Counted from the stretch's first letter, positions 17,357 to 27,066 are shown. The stretch: DNA of 64,000 bases from Pseudomonadota bacterium (GCA_018816735.1 JAHIVH010000066.1:97544-161543), one strand, 5' to 3'. The notes: generated by a model from the letters alone, not told the origin. A program made the numbers and translations.

Positions 17357-17373
17357 CTGGACATGATGTCCAG
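17357..17373. promoter_or_regulatory. 17-bp perfect palindrome upstream of cupin gene
   Basis: CTGGACATGATGTCCAG: 8-bp arms around a central G, 35 bp before the cupin start and close to where its promoter should be. A half-copy (CTGGACAG) occurs at 17233-17240. It lies in the 333-bp gap 17075-17407, in which I see nothing else definite. Probable operator of an unidentified repressor or activator. Confidence 0.5.
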
Positions 17374-17407
17374 ACTATAAGGAGTGACGTCAAAACGGAG
17401 GAAAAAA

Positions 17408-17731
17408 ATGAAACATATCTATTGTCCGGAAATAGAAGGCCTTGATGCTTCACTATTGGGCATTGAGGGGGCTTCAAAGATGATGGTGAAACTGATATCC
17501 GAGGATACCGTCCGGGTTGAAATTTTACCAGGTGGCTTTACACCGTTACATGTCCATGATGACAAGGAAAGAATTGTGATCATGACCGGAACAGGTGAAA
17601 TCAAATCCGGTGATGGCAAGGAAGCTGCCCAACCTGGTGATTTCGCAGAGTTTGACAGAAGTGAACCGCATCAGATTCTAAACAATTCCGACAATATTTT
17701 GGCATTTATGTGTTTCAGGAATCAGAGATAG
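17408..17731 (+). CDS. cupin-domain protein
   Basis: 107 residues forming one small beta-barrel cupin: GGFTPLHVHDDKERIVIMTGTGE (motif 1, with two His and a Glu for metal) and the motif 2 region EFDRSEPHQILN. The ATG at 17408 is preceded by CGGAGG; an in-frame GTG at 17384 is rejected. A role as a small metal-dependent enzyme or binding protein is possible but cannot be named. It lies alone between a palindromic operator and the thioesterase-like gene, 144 bp downstream. Confidence 0.82.
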   Translation: MKHIYCPEIEGLDASLLGIEGASKMMVKLISEDTVRVEILPGGFTPLHVHDDKERIVIMTGTGEIKSGDGKEAAQPGDFAEFDRSEPHQILNNSDNILAFMCFRNQR

Positions 17732-17875
17732 GGGCTATGTCTTTATTTAAAAAAAATCCGTTATCATCCAAACAGTTTCTGGCCTGAATTTTGCCTGAAG
17801 CATATAAAAAAATCGAAATCATTTATATTCAGGGAAAGCGTATTCAATTTTTTCAAGGAAATACAGGAAGACACC

Positions 17876-18667
17876 ATGCATCCATTCGATACCGGCATAT
17901 CCGTTCAGTTAAACAGCGATAATACATTCAACGTTGATATATCCCCTCACTGGTCAATCAACCAGGTCCCCAATGGCGGGTATCTGATGGCCATTTTGGC
18001 AAATGCCATGATGCGCGTGAGTGATAAAAAATCAAGCCCGATCATTACAGCCAATTTCATGGCCAAATGCCATCCTGGTGAAGCGTTTGTATCTGTTGAA
18101 AAGATTGCATCGTCTAAACAGTTTGAACGGTTTCATGCCATCCTGTTTCAGGATGGCGAGGAAAAAATCAGAGCGCTTGGTACATTTTCAAAAGAGAGTA
18201 TTGAATGTGTATTTGACAGATATGAGGATACGCCCCCTGAAATCGCCCCTCCGGAGGAATGCTTTCAACTACCTGTGTTACCTGATTTTACCCTGCTTGA
18301 ACGTGTCGATATGCGCCTGGATCCCTGTTGTGCGGGCTGGATGACCGGGACTCTGGTTGAAAAATCCGAACATAAAGGCTGGATAAGATTCAGGGAAGAC
18401 AGGCCTTATGATATTCTTTCCATTCTCCTGATGGCAGATGCATTTCCACCGCCTGTATTTGCCTCTCAGGGAATGGTTGCCTGGGTACCCACCATAGAAC
18501 TTTCCGTTAACATACGGAATATGCCGCAAAGCAAGTGGCTGAAGTGTATTTTCCGAACACGTTTTATCACCTGCGGGCTTCTTGAGGAAGATGGTCAGGT
18601 CTGGGATGAGACAGGTTCCCTTGTGGCTGTGTCCAGACAGATTGCACAATATCGAAATAATTCCTGA
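17876..18667 (+). CDS. acyl-CoA thioesterase-like protein (double hot-dog)
   Basis: 263 residues. The N-terminal half has the hot-dog pattern SPHWSINQVPNGGYLMAILANAM followed by AKCHPGEAFVSVEKI, typical of TesB/thioesterase-like proteins; the C-terminal half looks like a second hot-dog (FPPPVFASQGMVAWVPTIELSVNIR). Likely hydrolysis of an acyl-CoA or acyl-ACP in the cytoplasm. It stands between the cupin gene and a MarR gene, not tightly coupled to either. Given the FabH/acyltransferase cluster 2 kb away, it could release acyl chains, but that is inference. Confidence 0.78.
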   Translation: MHPFDTGISVQLNSDNTFNVDISPHWSINQVPNGGYLMAILANAMMRVSDKKSSPIITANFMAKCHPGEAFVSVEKIASSKQFERFHAILFQDGEEKIRALGTFSKESIECVFDRYEDTPPEIAPPEECFQLPVLPDFTLLERVDMRLDPCCAGWMTGTLVEKSEHKGWIRFREDRPYDILSILLMADAFPPPVFASQGMVAWVPTIELSVNIRNMPQSKWLKCIFRTRFITCGLLEEDGQVWDETGSLVAVSRQIAQYRNNS

Positions 18668-18820
18668 AAAAAGGATTGGTTTCTGATTGCAGCGTTACCT
18701 GTTCACGGGCTGTGGTTTGCCTGGAGGATAACTATTGAAATTATTTGCTAAATAAATAGGATATACGCTATAAATATTTGAAAATTTGTATTATATTAAT
18801 TTCTAATTTAGTTGCAATAT

Positions 18821-18835
18821 GCAAATAATATTTGC
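18821..18835. promoter_or_regulatory. palindrome GCAAATAATATTTGC, probable MarR operator
   Basis: 7-bp perfect arms around one base, flanked by outer TTGCAA (18812-18817) and TTTGCAA (18831-18837) elements, immediately upstream of the likely start of the MarR gene. It overlaps an alternative upstream ATG at 18819, which argues against that start. Self-regulation is likely. Confidence 0.55.
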
Positions 18836-18866
18836 AATTCCTGAATGGTTCAGCTATGAAAAAAAT

Positions 18867-19313
18867 ATGGATCAGAAATCATTCACCAGTGTAACACCTG
18901 ACGAATTCAAGGATATCCTCTTTTCCGCCCTGAGATCGGTTTATAAATTTGAACGGCTTGAAGTTCTTGAATTCGGGCTGACCCTGCAGCAGATTTATCT
19001 TTTGAAATTTCTTAAAAGAGAAGGGCCGGTCACGATCGGTAAAATCGCTGAAGAAATGGAAATGAAAATATTTTCCGCCACACGGCTTGTGGATCAGCTG
19101 GTGGAAAAGGGCCTGATCTTAAAGAAACGATATCAGTCGGACAAAAGAAATGTATTTGCCAGGTTGAGCAGGCATGGCGAAAGAATGGTGGGTCAGATTG
19201 AAACCCATGCCGTATCGAGCATCATGAAAAACATGGACGGATTTGATGCAGAAGAGGTGGCGGCCATATTATTTGTCTGTACGAAACTTAATACGATTTT
19301 AAATGGTTCCTGA
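18867..19313 (+). CDS. MarR-family transcriptional regulator
   Basis: 148 residues. Winged helix at about 40-110: GLTLQQIYLLKFLKREGPVTIGKIAEEM, then the recognition helix region FSATRLVDQLVEKGLI, and a basic wing (YQSDKRNVFARLSRHG). The frame reaches 18819, but the palindrome at 18821-18835 would then lie inside the coding region; the second Met (MDQKSF) is preferred. Neither start has a strong ribosome site. It could regulate itself, the thioesterase upstream or the aldehyde oxidoreductase gene 100 bp downstream. Confidence 0.88.
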   Translation: MDQKSFTSVTPDEFKDILFSALRSVYKFERLEVLEFGLTLQQIYLLKFLKREGPVTIGKIAEEMEMKIFSATRLVDQLVEKGLILKKRYQSDKRNVFARLSRHGERMVGQIETHAVSSIMKNMDGFDAEEVAAILFVCTKLNTILNGS

Positions 19314-19412
19314 AATGGCAAAAGAGCGCGGGTTGATGTGGCATTTAAACGAATGCATTTTCGTTGGAACCTGAATTGAAAATGATTCGGATAAAAAAAG
19401 GGAGGGGATATC

Positions 19413-21353
19413 ATGGCAAGTAAATTCAAGGGATATATGGGAAAGATGCTCGATGTGGATCTGACAAAAGGAACCATAGGTGAGTACCCGGTATCTGACA
19501 GGGATCGGGAGTTGTTTATCGGAGGCAGATATCTGAGCACAAAAATTTTATGGGACGAGCTTGAAAAAGAGGTCGACCCTTTGTCTCCGGATAATATTCT
19601 GATCATTATGACATCTCCCCTGACAGGCACAGGCGCACCTTCATCCAGCCGATATGATATTTCCGCGAGGAGTCCTTTGACCGGTGCGATCGGCCATTCA
19701 AACAGCGGGGGGAATTTTGGTATTTTTTTAAAAAGGACCGGCTGGGATGGCATTATCATCCGGGGAAAATCCGAACAAAAGGTGTATCTGGAGATACTGG
19801 ATGACAAGGTTGAAATAAAAAATGCCGATCATCTCTGGGGCCTGGATACCCGTGTTACACAGGAAAAAATGGGAGACAGGGGCGGCAAGCTGACCATTGG
19901 TGTGGCCGGGGAAAATCTGGTGAAGTTCGCATCCGTCGTCTGCCAGGAGAGAAGTCATGGCAGAACGGGAATGGGGGCTGTCATGGGTTCAAAAAATTTA
20001 AAAGCCGTTTTTGCCTATGGCACCCAAAAAATCGAACTGCACGACAAGGATAATTTTAAGGAGACCGTCAAGAAATGGGTGGCCCTGCTGAAGGACCATC
20101 CGGCCACCGGCGTGCAGGCGCCCAAATACGGCACATCTTTCTTTTTAAATGTGCTTTCAAAGCGAAATGCGCTTCCGACCAAAAACTTTTCAAGGGGGAG
20201 TTATGAAGACGCCCACATGATCAGTGGGCACCGGTTGACGGATGAATATCTTGTTAAAAATTCCGGATGTCAGTCCTGCACTATCCGGTGTGGCCGTGTT
20301 GTCATGCTTGATGGCGAAGAGATCAAAGGCCCTGAATATGAAATTCTCTGCCTGCTAGGTTCAAATATGCTCATCAATGATATGGATGCCATTATCCGGT
20401 GGAATTATGAGCTTGACCTGCTGGGCATGGACACCATTTCGACCGGTACGATTTTGGGATTTGCAGCAGAGCTGAATGAAAAGGGGTTATGGGATAATGG
20501 TATTGAATTCGGGAAGAAGGATAACATCTCGGATATTTTTCAATTGATCGCCTCCCGCCAGGGAATTGGGGACGACCTGTCAAAGGGCGTAAGATTTCTC
20601 TCTGAAAAATACGGTGGCGAAGATTTTGCTCCCCATTCAAAAGGACTGGAGCTGTCTGCCTATGAGCCCCGGGCCTCTGTGGGTCACGGCCTCGGCTATG
20701 CCACGGCAACAAGAGGCGCGTGCCATCTGGATGGCGGTTACATGGTCTACTTTGAAGTATCCGGACCTGTTAATCTGAACCCGTTTCACTACCGGTCCAA
20801 GCCCTCCTGGGTGGCACTGGATCAGGATCTTCTGGCTGTGATCAGTGCCGCGGGAAATTGTCTGTTTACGTCCTGGACATTTGTTCCCAAGCAGGCGTTC
20901 AGAGTGCCTGATAGTAAAATTTTATCGTCAATTGTCACGAAAATACTGACCTACTCATGGCCGCTTATTTCCGGGATGTATCGTCTGCCTCCTTTTCTTT
21001 TGCCCATTCATCTCCCCATGCTGCCTCATTCCAAGGCACTTAAACAGGCAACCGGCATGAAAATGAATTTTGGCCGGTTTTTGAGAGCAGGTGCCAGAGG
21101 ATATAATATGGAGAAGTTGTTTAACTTAAGAGAAGGCATTACCAAAAAGGATGACAAACTTGCCAAACGATTTACAGATGAACCGCTTTTAAAGGGAAAC
21201 AAGGATTCCGTCGTTCAACTGGATAAAATGCTGCCCGTCTACTACAAGCTGAGAGGCTGGGATGAGAACGGCGTTCCCACAAAATCAACCTTAAAAAAAC
21301 TGGGGCTTGATTTTATTGATCTCGGAAAAATTGAATCCTATTCATCCATGTGA
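19413..21353 (+). CDS. aldehyde:ferredoxin oxidoreductase family protein (AOR)
   Basis: 646 residues, full length for the AOR family. The N-terminal domain binds the bis-molybdopterin tungsten or molybdenum cofactor (SPLTGTGAPSSSRY at 68-81, SNSGGNFG). The [4Fe-4S] ligands are Cys286, Cys289, Cys293 (CQSCTIRC) and Cys483 (AAGNCLF). The family oxidises aldehydes to acids, or the reverse, with ferredoxin; the exact substrate is not readable. GGGAGGGG 5 bp before the ATG supports the start. Its 3' end overlaps the convergent TRAP permease gene by 12 bp. The neighbouring MarR gene is a candidate regulator and the TRAP system may import the related acid; both are inference. Confidence 0.93.
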   Translation: MASKFKGYMGKMLDVDLTKGTIGEYPVSDRDRELFIGGRYLSTKILWDELEKEVDPLSPDNILIIMTSPLTGTGAPSSSRYDISARSPLTGAIGHSNSGGNFGIFLKRTGWDGIIIRGKSEQKVYLEILDDKVEIKNADHLWGLDTRVTQEKMGDRGGKLTIGVAGENLVKFASVVCQERSHGRTGMGAVMGSKNLKAVFAYGTQKIELHDKDNFKETVKKWVALLKDHPATGVQAPKYGTSFFLNVLSKRNALPTKNFSRGSYEDAHMISGHRLTDEYLVKNSGCQSCTIRCGRVVMLDGEEIKGPEYEILCLLGSNMLINDMDAIIRWNYELDLLGMDTISTGTILGFAAELNEKGLWDNGIEFGKKDNISDIFQLIASRQGIGDDLSKGVRFLSEKYGGEDFAPHSKGLELSAYEPRASVGHGLGYATATRGACHLDGGYMVYFEVSGPVNLNPFHYRSKPSWVALDQDLLAVISAAGNCLFTSWTFVPKQAFRVPDSKILSSIVTKILTYSWPLISGMYRLPPFLLPIHLPMLPHSKALKQATGMKMNFGRFLRAGARGYNMEKLFNLREGITKKDDKLAKRFTDEPLLKGNKDSVVQLDKMLPVYYKLRGWDENGVPTKSTLKKLGLDFIDLGKIESYSSM

Positions 21354-23396
21354 AGGGGTTAATCTTTTTTTCTGCCTGATGCGTTGGCTCAGGATAACCA
21401 TGCCGTAAATCAACGTACCCGGGAAAACCATCAGGTATTTCAGGGATTGATCCACGTGGAGGAATGCGGCTACCGCACCGGGATGAAACAGGATAAAGGA
21501 TGCGGAAAGGAAAAACGGGATTTCATAGAGTTTATTTTTCGTAAGACACCACCCTTGCGCAAAATTTTCAAATGCCGCCATGGCAATCAGTGCCATGCCA
21601 AATATCAGGAATCCCTGAGACCACGAATTGATGTTAAATAAAAGCAGTTCCGGATTAAATACAAACAGGAATGCAATTACAGATGTTCTTATATCATATA
21701 AAAAACCCTGAATGCCCGTAGCAACGGGGTCGGAATTGGCGATCGCGGAAGCCGCATATGCGGCGAGCCCCACAGGCGGTGTGTCATCTGCCAGAATACC
21801 GAAATAAAAGCAGAAAAGATGGGCGGCAATGATGGGGATTGCATAACCGTAATTTGCCCCGACGTGAACGATAATCGGTGCGGTTAACGATGCCATGACA
21901 ATATAAGTGGCTGTTGTGGGAAGCCCCATGCCAATCAAAAGACTTGCGATAGCTGTGATTAAAAGCAGAAGGAATATATTTCCCATGGAGAGCGTTTCAA
22001 CAATTTGAGAAATCATGCCGCCAATACCCATATTGACGACACCGACAATGATTCCCGCAGCCGCACAGGCAAGCCCCACTGGAATCATGTTTTTTGAACC
22101 TTTAATGAGACCGCCCAGGATAATTTGAAAGGCATTTTTAAGTCCGGAAGTAATCTGACCGCCATTTAAGAGCGAATTTTTTATTTCCTGAAAAAAAATG
22201 ATCACGAAGAGGAGCAGGATTGCCCGGTATGCGGCAAGTTCAGGAGAGTGCCTCAACACGACAAGTTCATATAGAAGAAGGCTTATGGGGACAAGATAGT
22301 GAATCCCTTTTTTGAGTGTGTGTGAAAAAACCGGCAGATCCGCTTTGGGAAGCCCTTTGATGCCCAATTTGGATGCTTCAAGATGGCTGATGCAGAAAAG
22401 GCCGAAATAGGACACAAATGCCGGAATGGCGGCGGCCTTTACAACTTCAATATAGGGAATGTTTACATATTCCGCGATGATGAATGCTGCCGCGCCCATA
22501 ATGGGTGGCATGAGCTGGCCGTCTGTACTTGCCGCCACTTCAATGGCGGCCGCTTTTTTTGCCGGATATCCGATTTTTTTCATAAGAGGGATGGTAAACG
22601 GCCCTGTGGTCACAATATTGGCGATACTTGAGCCGGATATAAGGCCTGTTGCCCCACTTGACACAACGGCTGCTTTTGCAGCCCCCCCCTTATACTTTCC
22701 CAATACCGAGAGGGACAGATCGGTAAAAAATTTTCCAGCCCCTGCTTTATCAAGAATAGCACCCAACAGCACAAACAGATAGACAATGGATGTGGAAACG
22801 CCCAAAGGGATGCCGTATATGCCTTCTGTGGAAAGGACGATATTGCTGATGTATTTTCGCAATGACACGCCCTTGAATGCGAACACGTCCGGCATATGCG
22901 GCCCTAAAAACGCATAGGCTGTAAATATAAGGGCAATGATCGAGAGTGCAGGTCCTATTTTTCGCCTGGCTGCTTCAAGGAGCAGAATAACAACCAGTCC
23001 GCCAGCGACAAGATCCCGCATGATGGGAATACCCGCGCGCATGGCAATCCCTTCATAATCAATGGCAATATAGAGTGCGGATAATACGCCGATAACGGAA
23101 AGACAATAATCGATTACCGGAATTCGATCCCGGGCAGAAAGAAATCCGAGGTGCTTGGCCGGTTTCTTCAGACAGGGCTCAAGGAGATACAAAAGCACCA
23201 TGCTGAAGGCCAAATGAATCGCACGTGTTTTTGTGCTGTCCAGAACCAGAAATCCGGCAAGGGCCATCTGAAAAACAGCCCAGGAAACCGCAATAATGGC
23301 AACGAAAATGGTTTCAAATCTGCCCAGATCACGGATGCCTCCGGATTCCACTTTGATGTATTCATCAATGGTATGTTCTTTTATATGTGAATCCAT
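21342..23396 (-). CDS. TRAP transporter fused permease (4TM/12TM)
   Basis: 684-residue membrane protein combining the small (DctQ-type) and large (DctM-type) TRAP permease units: an N-terminal group of hydrophobic helices (about 28-135), then the DctM-like core with repeated glycine-rich segments (SGATGLISGSSIANIVTTGPFTIPLMKK, about 250-275; LLIGMGLPTTATYIV, about 480-495). It works with the TAXI binding protein encoded 71 bp upstream. Sodium- or proton-driven uptake of an organic acid is the known role of the family; the ligand is unknown. No clear ribosome site is seen before the ATG. Confidence 0.92.
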   Translation of the reverse strand: MDSHIKEHTIDEYIKVESGGIRDLGRFETIFVAIIAVSWAVFQMALAGFLVLDSTKTRAIHLAFSMVLLYLLEPCLKKPAKHLGFLSARDRIPVIDYCLSVIGVLSALYIAIDYEGIAMRAGIPIMRDLVAGGLVVILLLEAARRKIGPALSIIALIFTAYAFLGPHMPDVFAFKGVSLRKYISNIVLSTEGIYGIPLGVSTSIVYLFVLLGAILDKAGAGKFFTDLSLSVLGKYKGGAAKAAVVSSGATGLISGSSIANIVTTGPFTIPLMKKIGYPAKKAAAIEVAASTDGQLMPPIMGAAAFIIAEYVNIPYIEVVKAAAIPAFVSYFGLFCISHLEASKLGIKGLPKADLPVFSHTLKKGIHYLVPISLLLYELVVLRHSPELAAYRAILLLFVIIFFQEIKNSLLNGGQITSGLKNAFQIILGGLIKGSKNMIPVGLACAAAGIIVGVVNMGIGGMISQIVETLSMGNIFLLLLITAIASLLIGMGLPTTATYIVMASLTAPIIVHVGANYGYAIPIIAAHLFCFYFGILADDTPPVGLAAYAASAIANSDPVATGIQGFLYDIRTSVIAFLFVFNPELLLFNINSWSQGFLIFGMALIAMAAFENFAQGWCLTKNKLYEIPFFLSASFILFHPGAVAAFLHVDQSLKYLMVFPGTLIYGMVILSQRIRQKKRLTPSHG

Positions 23397-23418
23397 AAAA
23401 TAATAACCATGGTCAGGA

Positions 23419-23451
23419 GGGAATATAAAGAAAAAACAACTTTATATTCCC
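23419..23451 (-). promoter_or_regulatory. intercistronic hairpin between TRAP genes
   Basis: Perfect 12-bp arms GGGAATATAAAG and CTTTATATTCCC with a 9-nt loop, inside the 71-bp gap between the binding-protein stop and the permease start. Such hairpins often protect the upstream message or reduce read-through, giving more binding protein than permease. There is no following T-run in the transcript direction. Confidence 0.6.
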
Positions 23452-23467
23452 GGTGGCAGAGAACCTG

Positions 23468-24460
23468 CTATTTCAACAATTTCGGATTGATATATTTCAC
23501 AAGCCCTGCTTCTTTATAGTATTTTAATGAACCTTTATGAATAGGTGCGGATAGGCCTTTTAACATGCTTTCCTTGGTCAGAATTTCATATGCAGGGTGG
23601 AGTGTTTTAAATTCTTCGAAGTTATCAAATACTTCTTTGGTGATCGCATAGACAATATCATCTTTGACTTTTTTGGACGTGACAAGTGTGGCCTTTACGC
23701 CAATGCTCTCCACATCACCCTCAGTTGCTTTGGTGGGGTAGGCATTGCCCGGAATGATCGACGTCGCATAATAGGAGTACTTATCAAGCAGTTTGTCCAC
23801 ACCTTCGCCTTTGATAGGGATGATATCGACTTTAATTCTTCCTGCGGTCGCTTCTTTGATGTTGCTGTTGGGGTGTCCTACCGTATAAAAGAACGCATCT
23901 ATTTTTTCATCCTGAAGAAGTCCTGGCGCTTCTACGGCTTTGACCTGTTCCGCTTTGATATCGTCTATCGTCATCCCGAAAGCGGATAGTACGTCAAGCG
24001 AGTTCTGTATCTGTCCGGAACCAGGGTTTCCGATATTCACTATTTTCCCTTTTAGGTCATAGGGGGTTTTGATCCCACTTTTCACCGAAGCGACAAGCGT
24101 GATCGATTCCGGGTGGATGGAGAATACGGATCTTAAATCTTTCTGAGGACCTGCGTCTGCCCATTCCGCCTCTCCCATCATTGCCTGATATTGACGATCG
24201 GATTGGGCCACACCGAAATCCAGATCGCCACTCAAGACGGCATTGATATTATAAACAGACCCGCCTGTGGACTCTACAGTGGCTTTAATATTGTATTCCG
24301 ATGATTTGTTGTTGACCATTCTGCTGATAGCGCCTCCGGTGGGATAATAAACGCCGGTTACGCCTCCTGTACCGATGGTTACAAATTGTTTGGCAAATGA
24401 GGGGGTGTCAGTCAGAAAACAAATTGCCATTGCTGAAACAAACATAATGATTTTTTTCAT
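23468..24460 (-). CDS. TAXI-family TRAP transporter solute-binding protein
   Basis: 330 residues with an N-terminal signal peptide (about 1-23, KKIIMFVSAMAICFL ending SFA). The mature N-terminus FVTIGTGGVTGVYYPTGGAISRMVN is the signature of TAXI-type binding proteins. A periplasmic receptor for the TRAP permease downstream; known TAXI ligands include glutamate-like and other organic acids, and the one here is unknown. AAGGAGG lies 6 bp before the start. First gene of the two-gene transport operon; the 189-bp gap behind it (24461-24649) shows only a weak ACGGT/ACCGT hairpin. Confidence 0.93.
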   Translation of the reverse strand: MKKIIMFVSAMAICFLTDTPSFAKQFVTIGTGGVTGVYYPTGGAISRMVNNKSSEYNIKATVESTGGSVYNINAVLSGDLDFGVAQSDRQYQAMMGEAEWADAGPQKDLRSVFSIHPESITLVASVKSGIKTPYDLKGKIVNIGNPGSGQIQNSLDVLSAFGMTIDDIKAEQVKAVEAPGLLQDEKIDAFFYTVGHPNSNIKEATAGRIKVDIIPIKGEGVDKLLDKYSYYATSIIPGNAYPTKATEGDVESIGVKATLVTSKKVKDDIVYAITKEVFDNFEEFKTLHPAYEILTKESMLKGLSAPIHKGSLKYYKEAGLVKYINPKLLK

Positions 24461-24649
24461 GATGCCTCCTTAACGTTGGGTTGGGGGGGAAAACAACTAA
24501 AATATTCAGATTATAGTGATCCGTTACGGATAATTGATTTAAATGATTTTCAAATACACTTTTGTAAAGAAAACGGTTGAAAGAATACCGTTCAGTATGA
24601 TTCTATTTTTATTACAGAATCGATCAGACCTGTCAAGGATCAACCTTTT

Positions 24650-26335
24650 TTAATTTTCCTGCATTTGGCGAAGCTTTTTTTCGCCGAATTTCATGGGGAT
24701 GAAAAGGGCGGCCACACAAATGGCAAAAGCTGTCAGAAATGAAATGCTGAACCATATGGACTGGACCATACGGAGTTCGGTGTTATGCATTCTTGACATT
24801 AAAACCGTGTATACCGGTCCTGCCTCCAGGATAATCACCGCACCGATGAATGCTGCTGATACAATCATGAACAAAAGGCCACCAAAACTGGTAACTGCCT
24901 GCACATGATTTTCAGCGCCAAAATCCGGATATGCCGCGCCAAAACCGATACCCAGAGACACCACACCCGGTGTCATAAAAAAAAGCGTAATCGAAGAGAG
25001 CCACATCATCAACGGGTCAACCTGCAGGATAATGTTGGTCGCGACAATGAGGATTTCAGATAAGATTAATAGCGGTACCAAGTAAATAAAAAATTTGATC
25101 CATAAGAAATTTTTAATGGAGATGGGACTGGTTTTGACAATCCAGAACGCGCTTCCCTCGGCGCTGATGGAAGGAAATGTAAATCGTGCGGTGATCGACG
25201 TCAGTACAAAAGCAGCCAGGGCCATATTGAGAAACGAGAGAATGTTTTGAAGAAGAACGGTTTGTATGGGGGACTTTTCAAGGGGAAGAACCGAGTAATT
25301 ATATACGTAAATCACCACCAGAGCCAGAATCAGAAAAATCTGGGACCATTGGGTCTGGTCTCTTAAAAAGGTTTTGATTTCTTTTTTTATAAATGCTTTT
25401 GACGGTCCGGGAAACGGTTTCAGAACCGTATCCAAAAGGGCAATTCTTTTTTTGATCGGTTTTGATGTGGCGCCCTGGGATTTCGAATATCCTTTGAAAT
25501 AGTATGCCTGAGCCACAGTCAGATTAAAAAAAATGATGAATAGCGCAAAACTCCAGGAGATGGCCGCATGAAAAAGGGCTGTGCCGATGTTTCCGGTCAG
25601 GGCATGCTTAAGGCTGTCAAAACACCATGTGCTGGGAAGGAAAGGAGAAGAGGGCGTGCTTAAATTCTTCAGATATATCATGGCAGAGGTGAAGGCTTCC
25701 GGGTTTACCAACCGTTCAGGCCTGGCCATCCGAAATGTGATGTAAAGCATGATCATAATGATCAGGCCCAGAAAGACAAAAATACTTCTGATACGCGTGG
25801 CCGGAAGGATCACAACCGTCAGGAGAACGGCCAGAACACTCAAACCGGATGCAATAATGCACAGCGGAAAAAGGGTCAGGAAGATATTCAGATAGTAAAA
25901 AGCGTTTGCATGGTAGACTTTTCCGTAGACAATGAAGACGGGGATCGCATAGGTCAGCACCATCCAGGAACTGTCAACCGTGCATTCGATCCATCTGGCA
26001 AGAAATACGGTGCTCCGTTGTACCGGAAGAGAATGCACAAGCGCCAGGTCTTTACTCAGATACAGTTTTGAAAGCGATGTCAATATCGAGCTGAACACAA
26101 GAAGTGAAAAGAAAGTGATCAGAATCATGGAAAGCAGTTTGTAGGCGAGAATATCCCCCACACCTTCCGCATTCCTGAAATATGAAAGCACCCTGTATGA
26201 GACGATGATAATGGCCGCCCAGAACAATGCACCAATGACCATGAGGAAGGCCAACTTTTTCTTCCCTTTTTCCGAAAGGCCTGCATTTCTGAATGACAGC
26301 AGCCTGGGTTTGATCAGTAACAAGACATTGTTCAT
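24650..26335 (-). CDS. ABC-2-type exporter permease
   Basis: 561-residue polytopic membrane protein with roughly a dozen hydrophobic helices in two halves, as in large ABC exporter permeases. Its start overlaps the end of the ATPase gene by 4 bp, making it the membrane partner. There is no substrate clue in its sequence. It is the last gene of the unit transglutaminase-ATPase-permease, whose genes all overlap by 4 bp. An export role, perhaps for a peptide, polymer or lipid handled together with the transglutaminase-like protein, is inferred from this coupling. Confidence 0.8.
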   Translation of the reverse strand: MNNVLLLIKPRLLSFRNAGLSEKGKKKLAFLMVIGALFWAAIIIVSYRVLSYFRNAEGVGDILAYKLLSMILITFFSLLVFSSILTSLSKLYLSKDLALVHSLPVQRSTVFLARWIECTVDSSWMVLTYAIPVFIVYGKVYHANAFYYLNIFLTLFPLCIIASGLSVLAVLLTVVILPATRIRSIFVFLGLIIMIMLYITFRMARPERLVNPEAFTSAMIYLKNLSTPSSPFLPSTWCFDSLKHALTGNIGTALFHAAISWSFALFIIFFNLTVAQAYYFKGYSKSQGATSKPIKKRIALLDTVLKPFPGPSKAFIKKEIKTFLRDQTQWSQIFLILALVVIYVYNYSVLPLEKSPIQTVLLQNILSFLNMALAAFVLTSITARFTFPSISAEGSAFWIVKTSPISIKNFLWIKFFIYLVPLLILSEILIVATNIILQVDPLMMWLSSITLFFMTPGVVSLGIGFGAAYPDFGAENHVQAVTSFGGLLFMIVSAAFIGAVIILEAGPVYTVLMSRMHNTELRMVQSIWFSISFLTAFAICVAALFIPMKFGEKKLRQMQEN

Positions 26336-27066
26336 AGGTGTGTGATTTCTTCCGTAAGTTGAAAAAATAGGGCTTCAAGATTGCCTTCGCCCATTTTTGC
26401 CGCATGTTTCAGTTCAGGGATCGTTCCGGTGGCTATCAGTCTGCCGTCATTGATGATGCCGATCCTATCGCATACGTCTTCTGCAAGATTCAGTGTATGG
26501 GTAGACATGAAAATCGTCGTTCCCTGTTCGGCAAGGCCTCTGAAAAGGCTTCTCACCATCCGGATGCCTTTGGGGTCAAGCCCCACCATGGGTTCGTCCA
26601 CAATCAGCAGTGGGGGCTTATGAAAAAGAGCGGATGCCATGATGAGACGCTGTTTCATGCCATGGGAATAGGACTCTATCATGTCGTTTGAGTGATCCAG
26701 AATGGAAAATCTTTTCAGAAGATCGGTTGCCCGTTCATGGAAATGATTCATGCCGGTTTCATAAAGCTCTGCCGTAAAGGCCATAAATTCCATGCCGGTC
26801 AGTTTTTCATATAAGTAGGGCCGATCCGGAATAAGGCCAATATGTTTTTTCGCTTTTTCCGGCTCTTTTGCCATGTCCACACCGTTTATTCTGACACGCC
26901 CTTTGGTGGGCAGCAAAAGGCCGCTCATCATTTTAATGGTCGTGGTTTTTCCTGCACCGTTCGGGCCGATAAAACCGAATATTTCCCCTTTTTTAACGGT
27001 CAGGTCAATATCGGTCACGGCCTTTGTTCTGCCATAAATTTTTGAGAGCTTTTCAAGTACGATCAT
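26332..27066 (-). CDS. ABC transporter ATP-binding protein
   Basis: 244 residues, complete nucleotide-binding domain: Walker A GPNGAGKTT (34-42), signature YSHGMKQ (about 133-139; the usual SGG reads SHG), Walker B LLIVDEP followed by the D-loop, and the switch His (MSTHTL). It is typical of the CcmA/drug-exporter-type ATPases that pair with ABC-2 permeases. It energises the permease encoded next to it and overlaps the genes on both sides by 4 bp. Confidence 0.93.
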   Translation of the reverse strand: MIVLEKLSKIYGRTKAVTDIDLTVKKGEIFGFIGPNGAGKTTTIKMMSGLLLPTKGRVRINGVDMAKEPEKAKKHIGLIPDRPYLYEKLTGMEFMAFTAELYETGMNHFHERATDLLKRFSILDHSNDMIESYSHGMKQRLIMASALFHKPPLLIVDEPMVGLDPKGIRMVRSLFRGLAEQGTTIFMSTHTLNLAEDVCDRIGIINDGRLIATGTIPELKHAAKMGEGNLEALFFQLTEEITHL

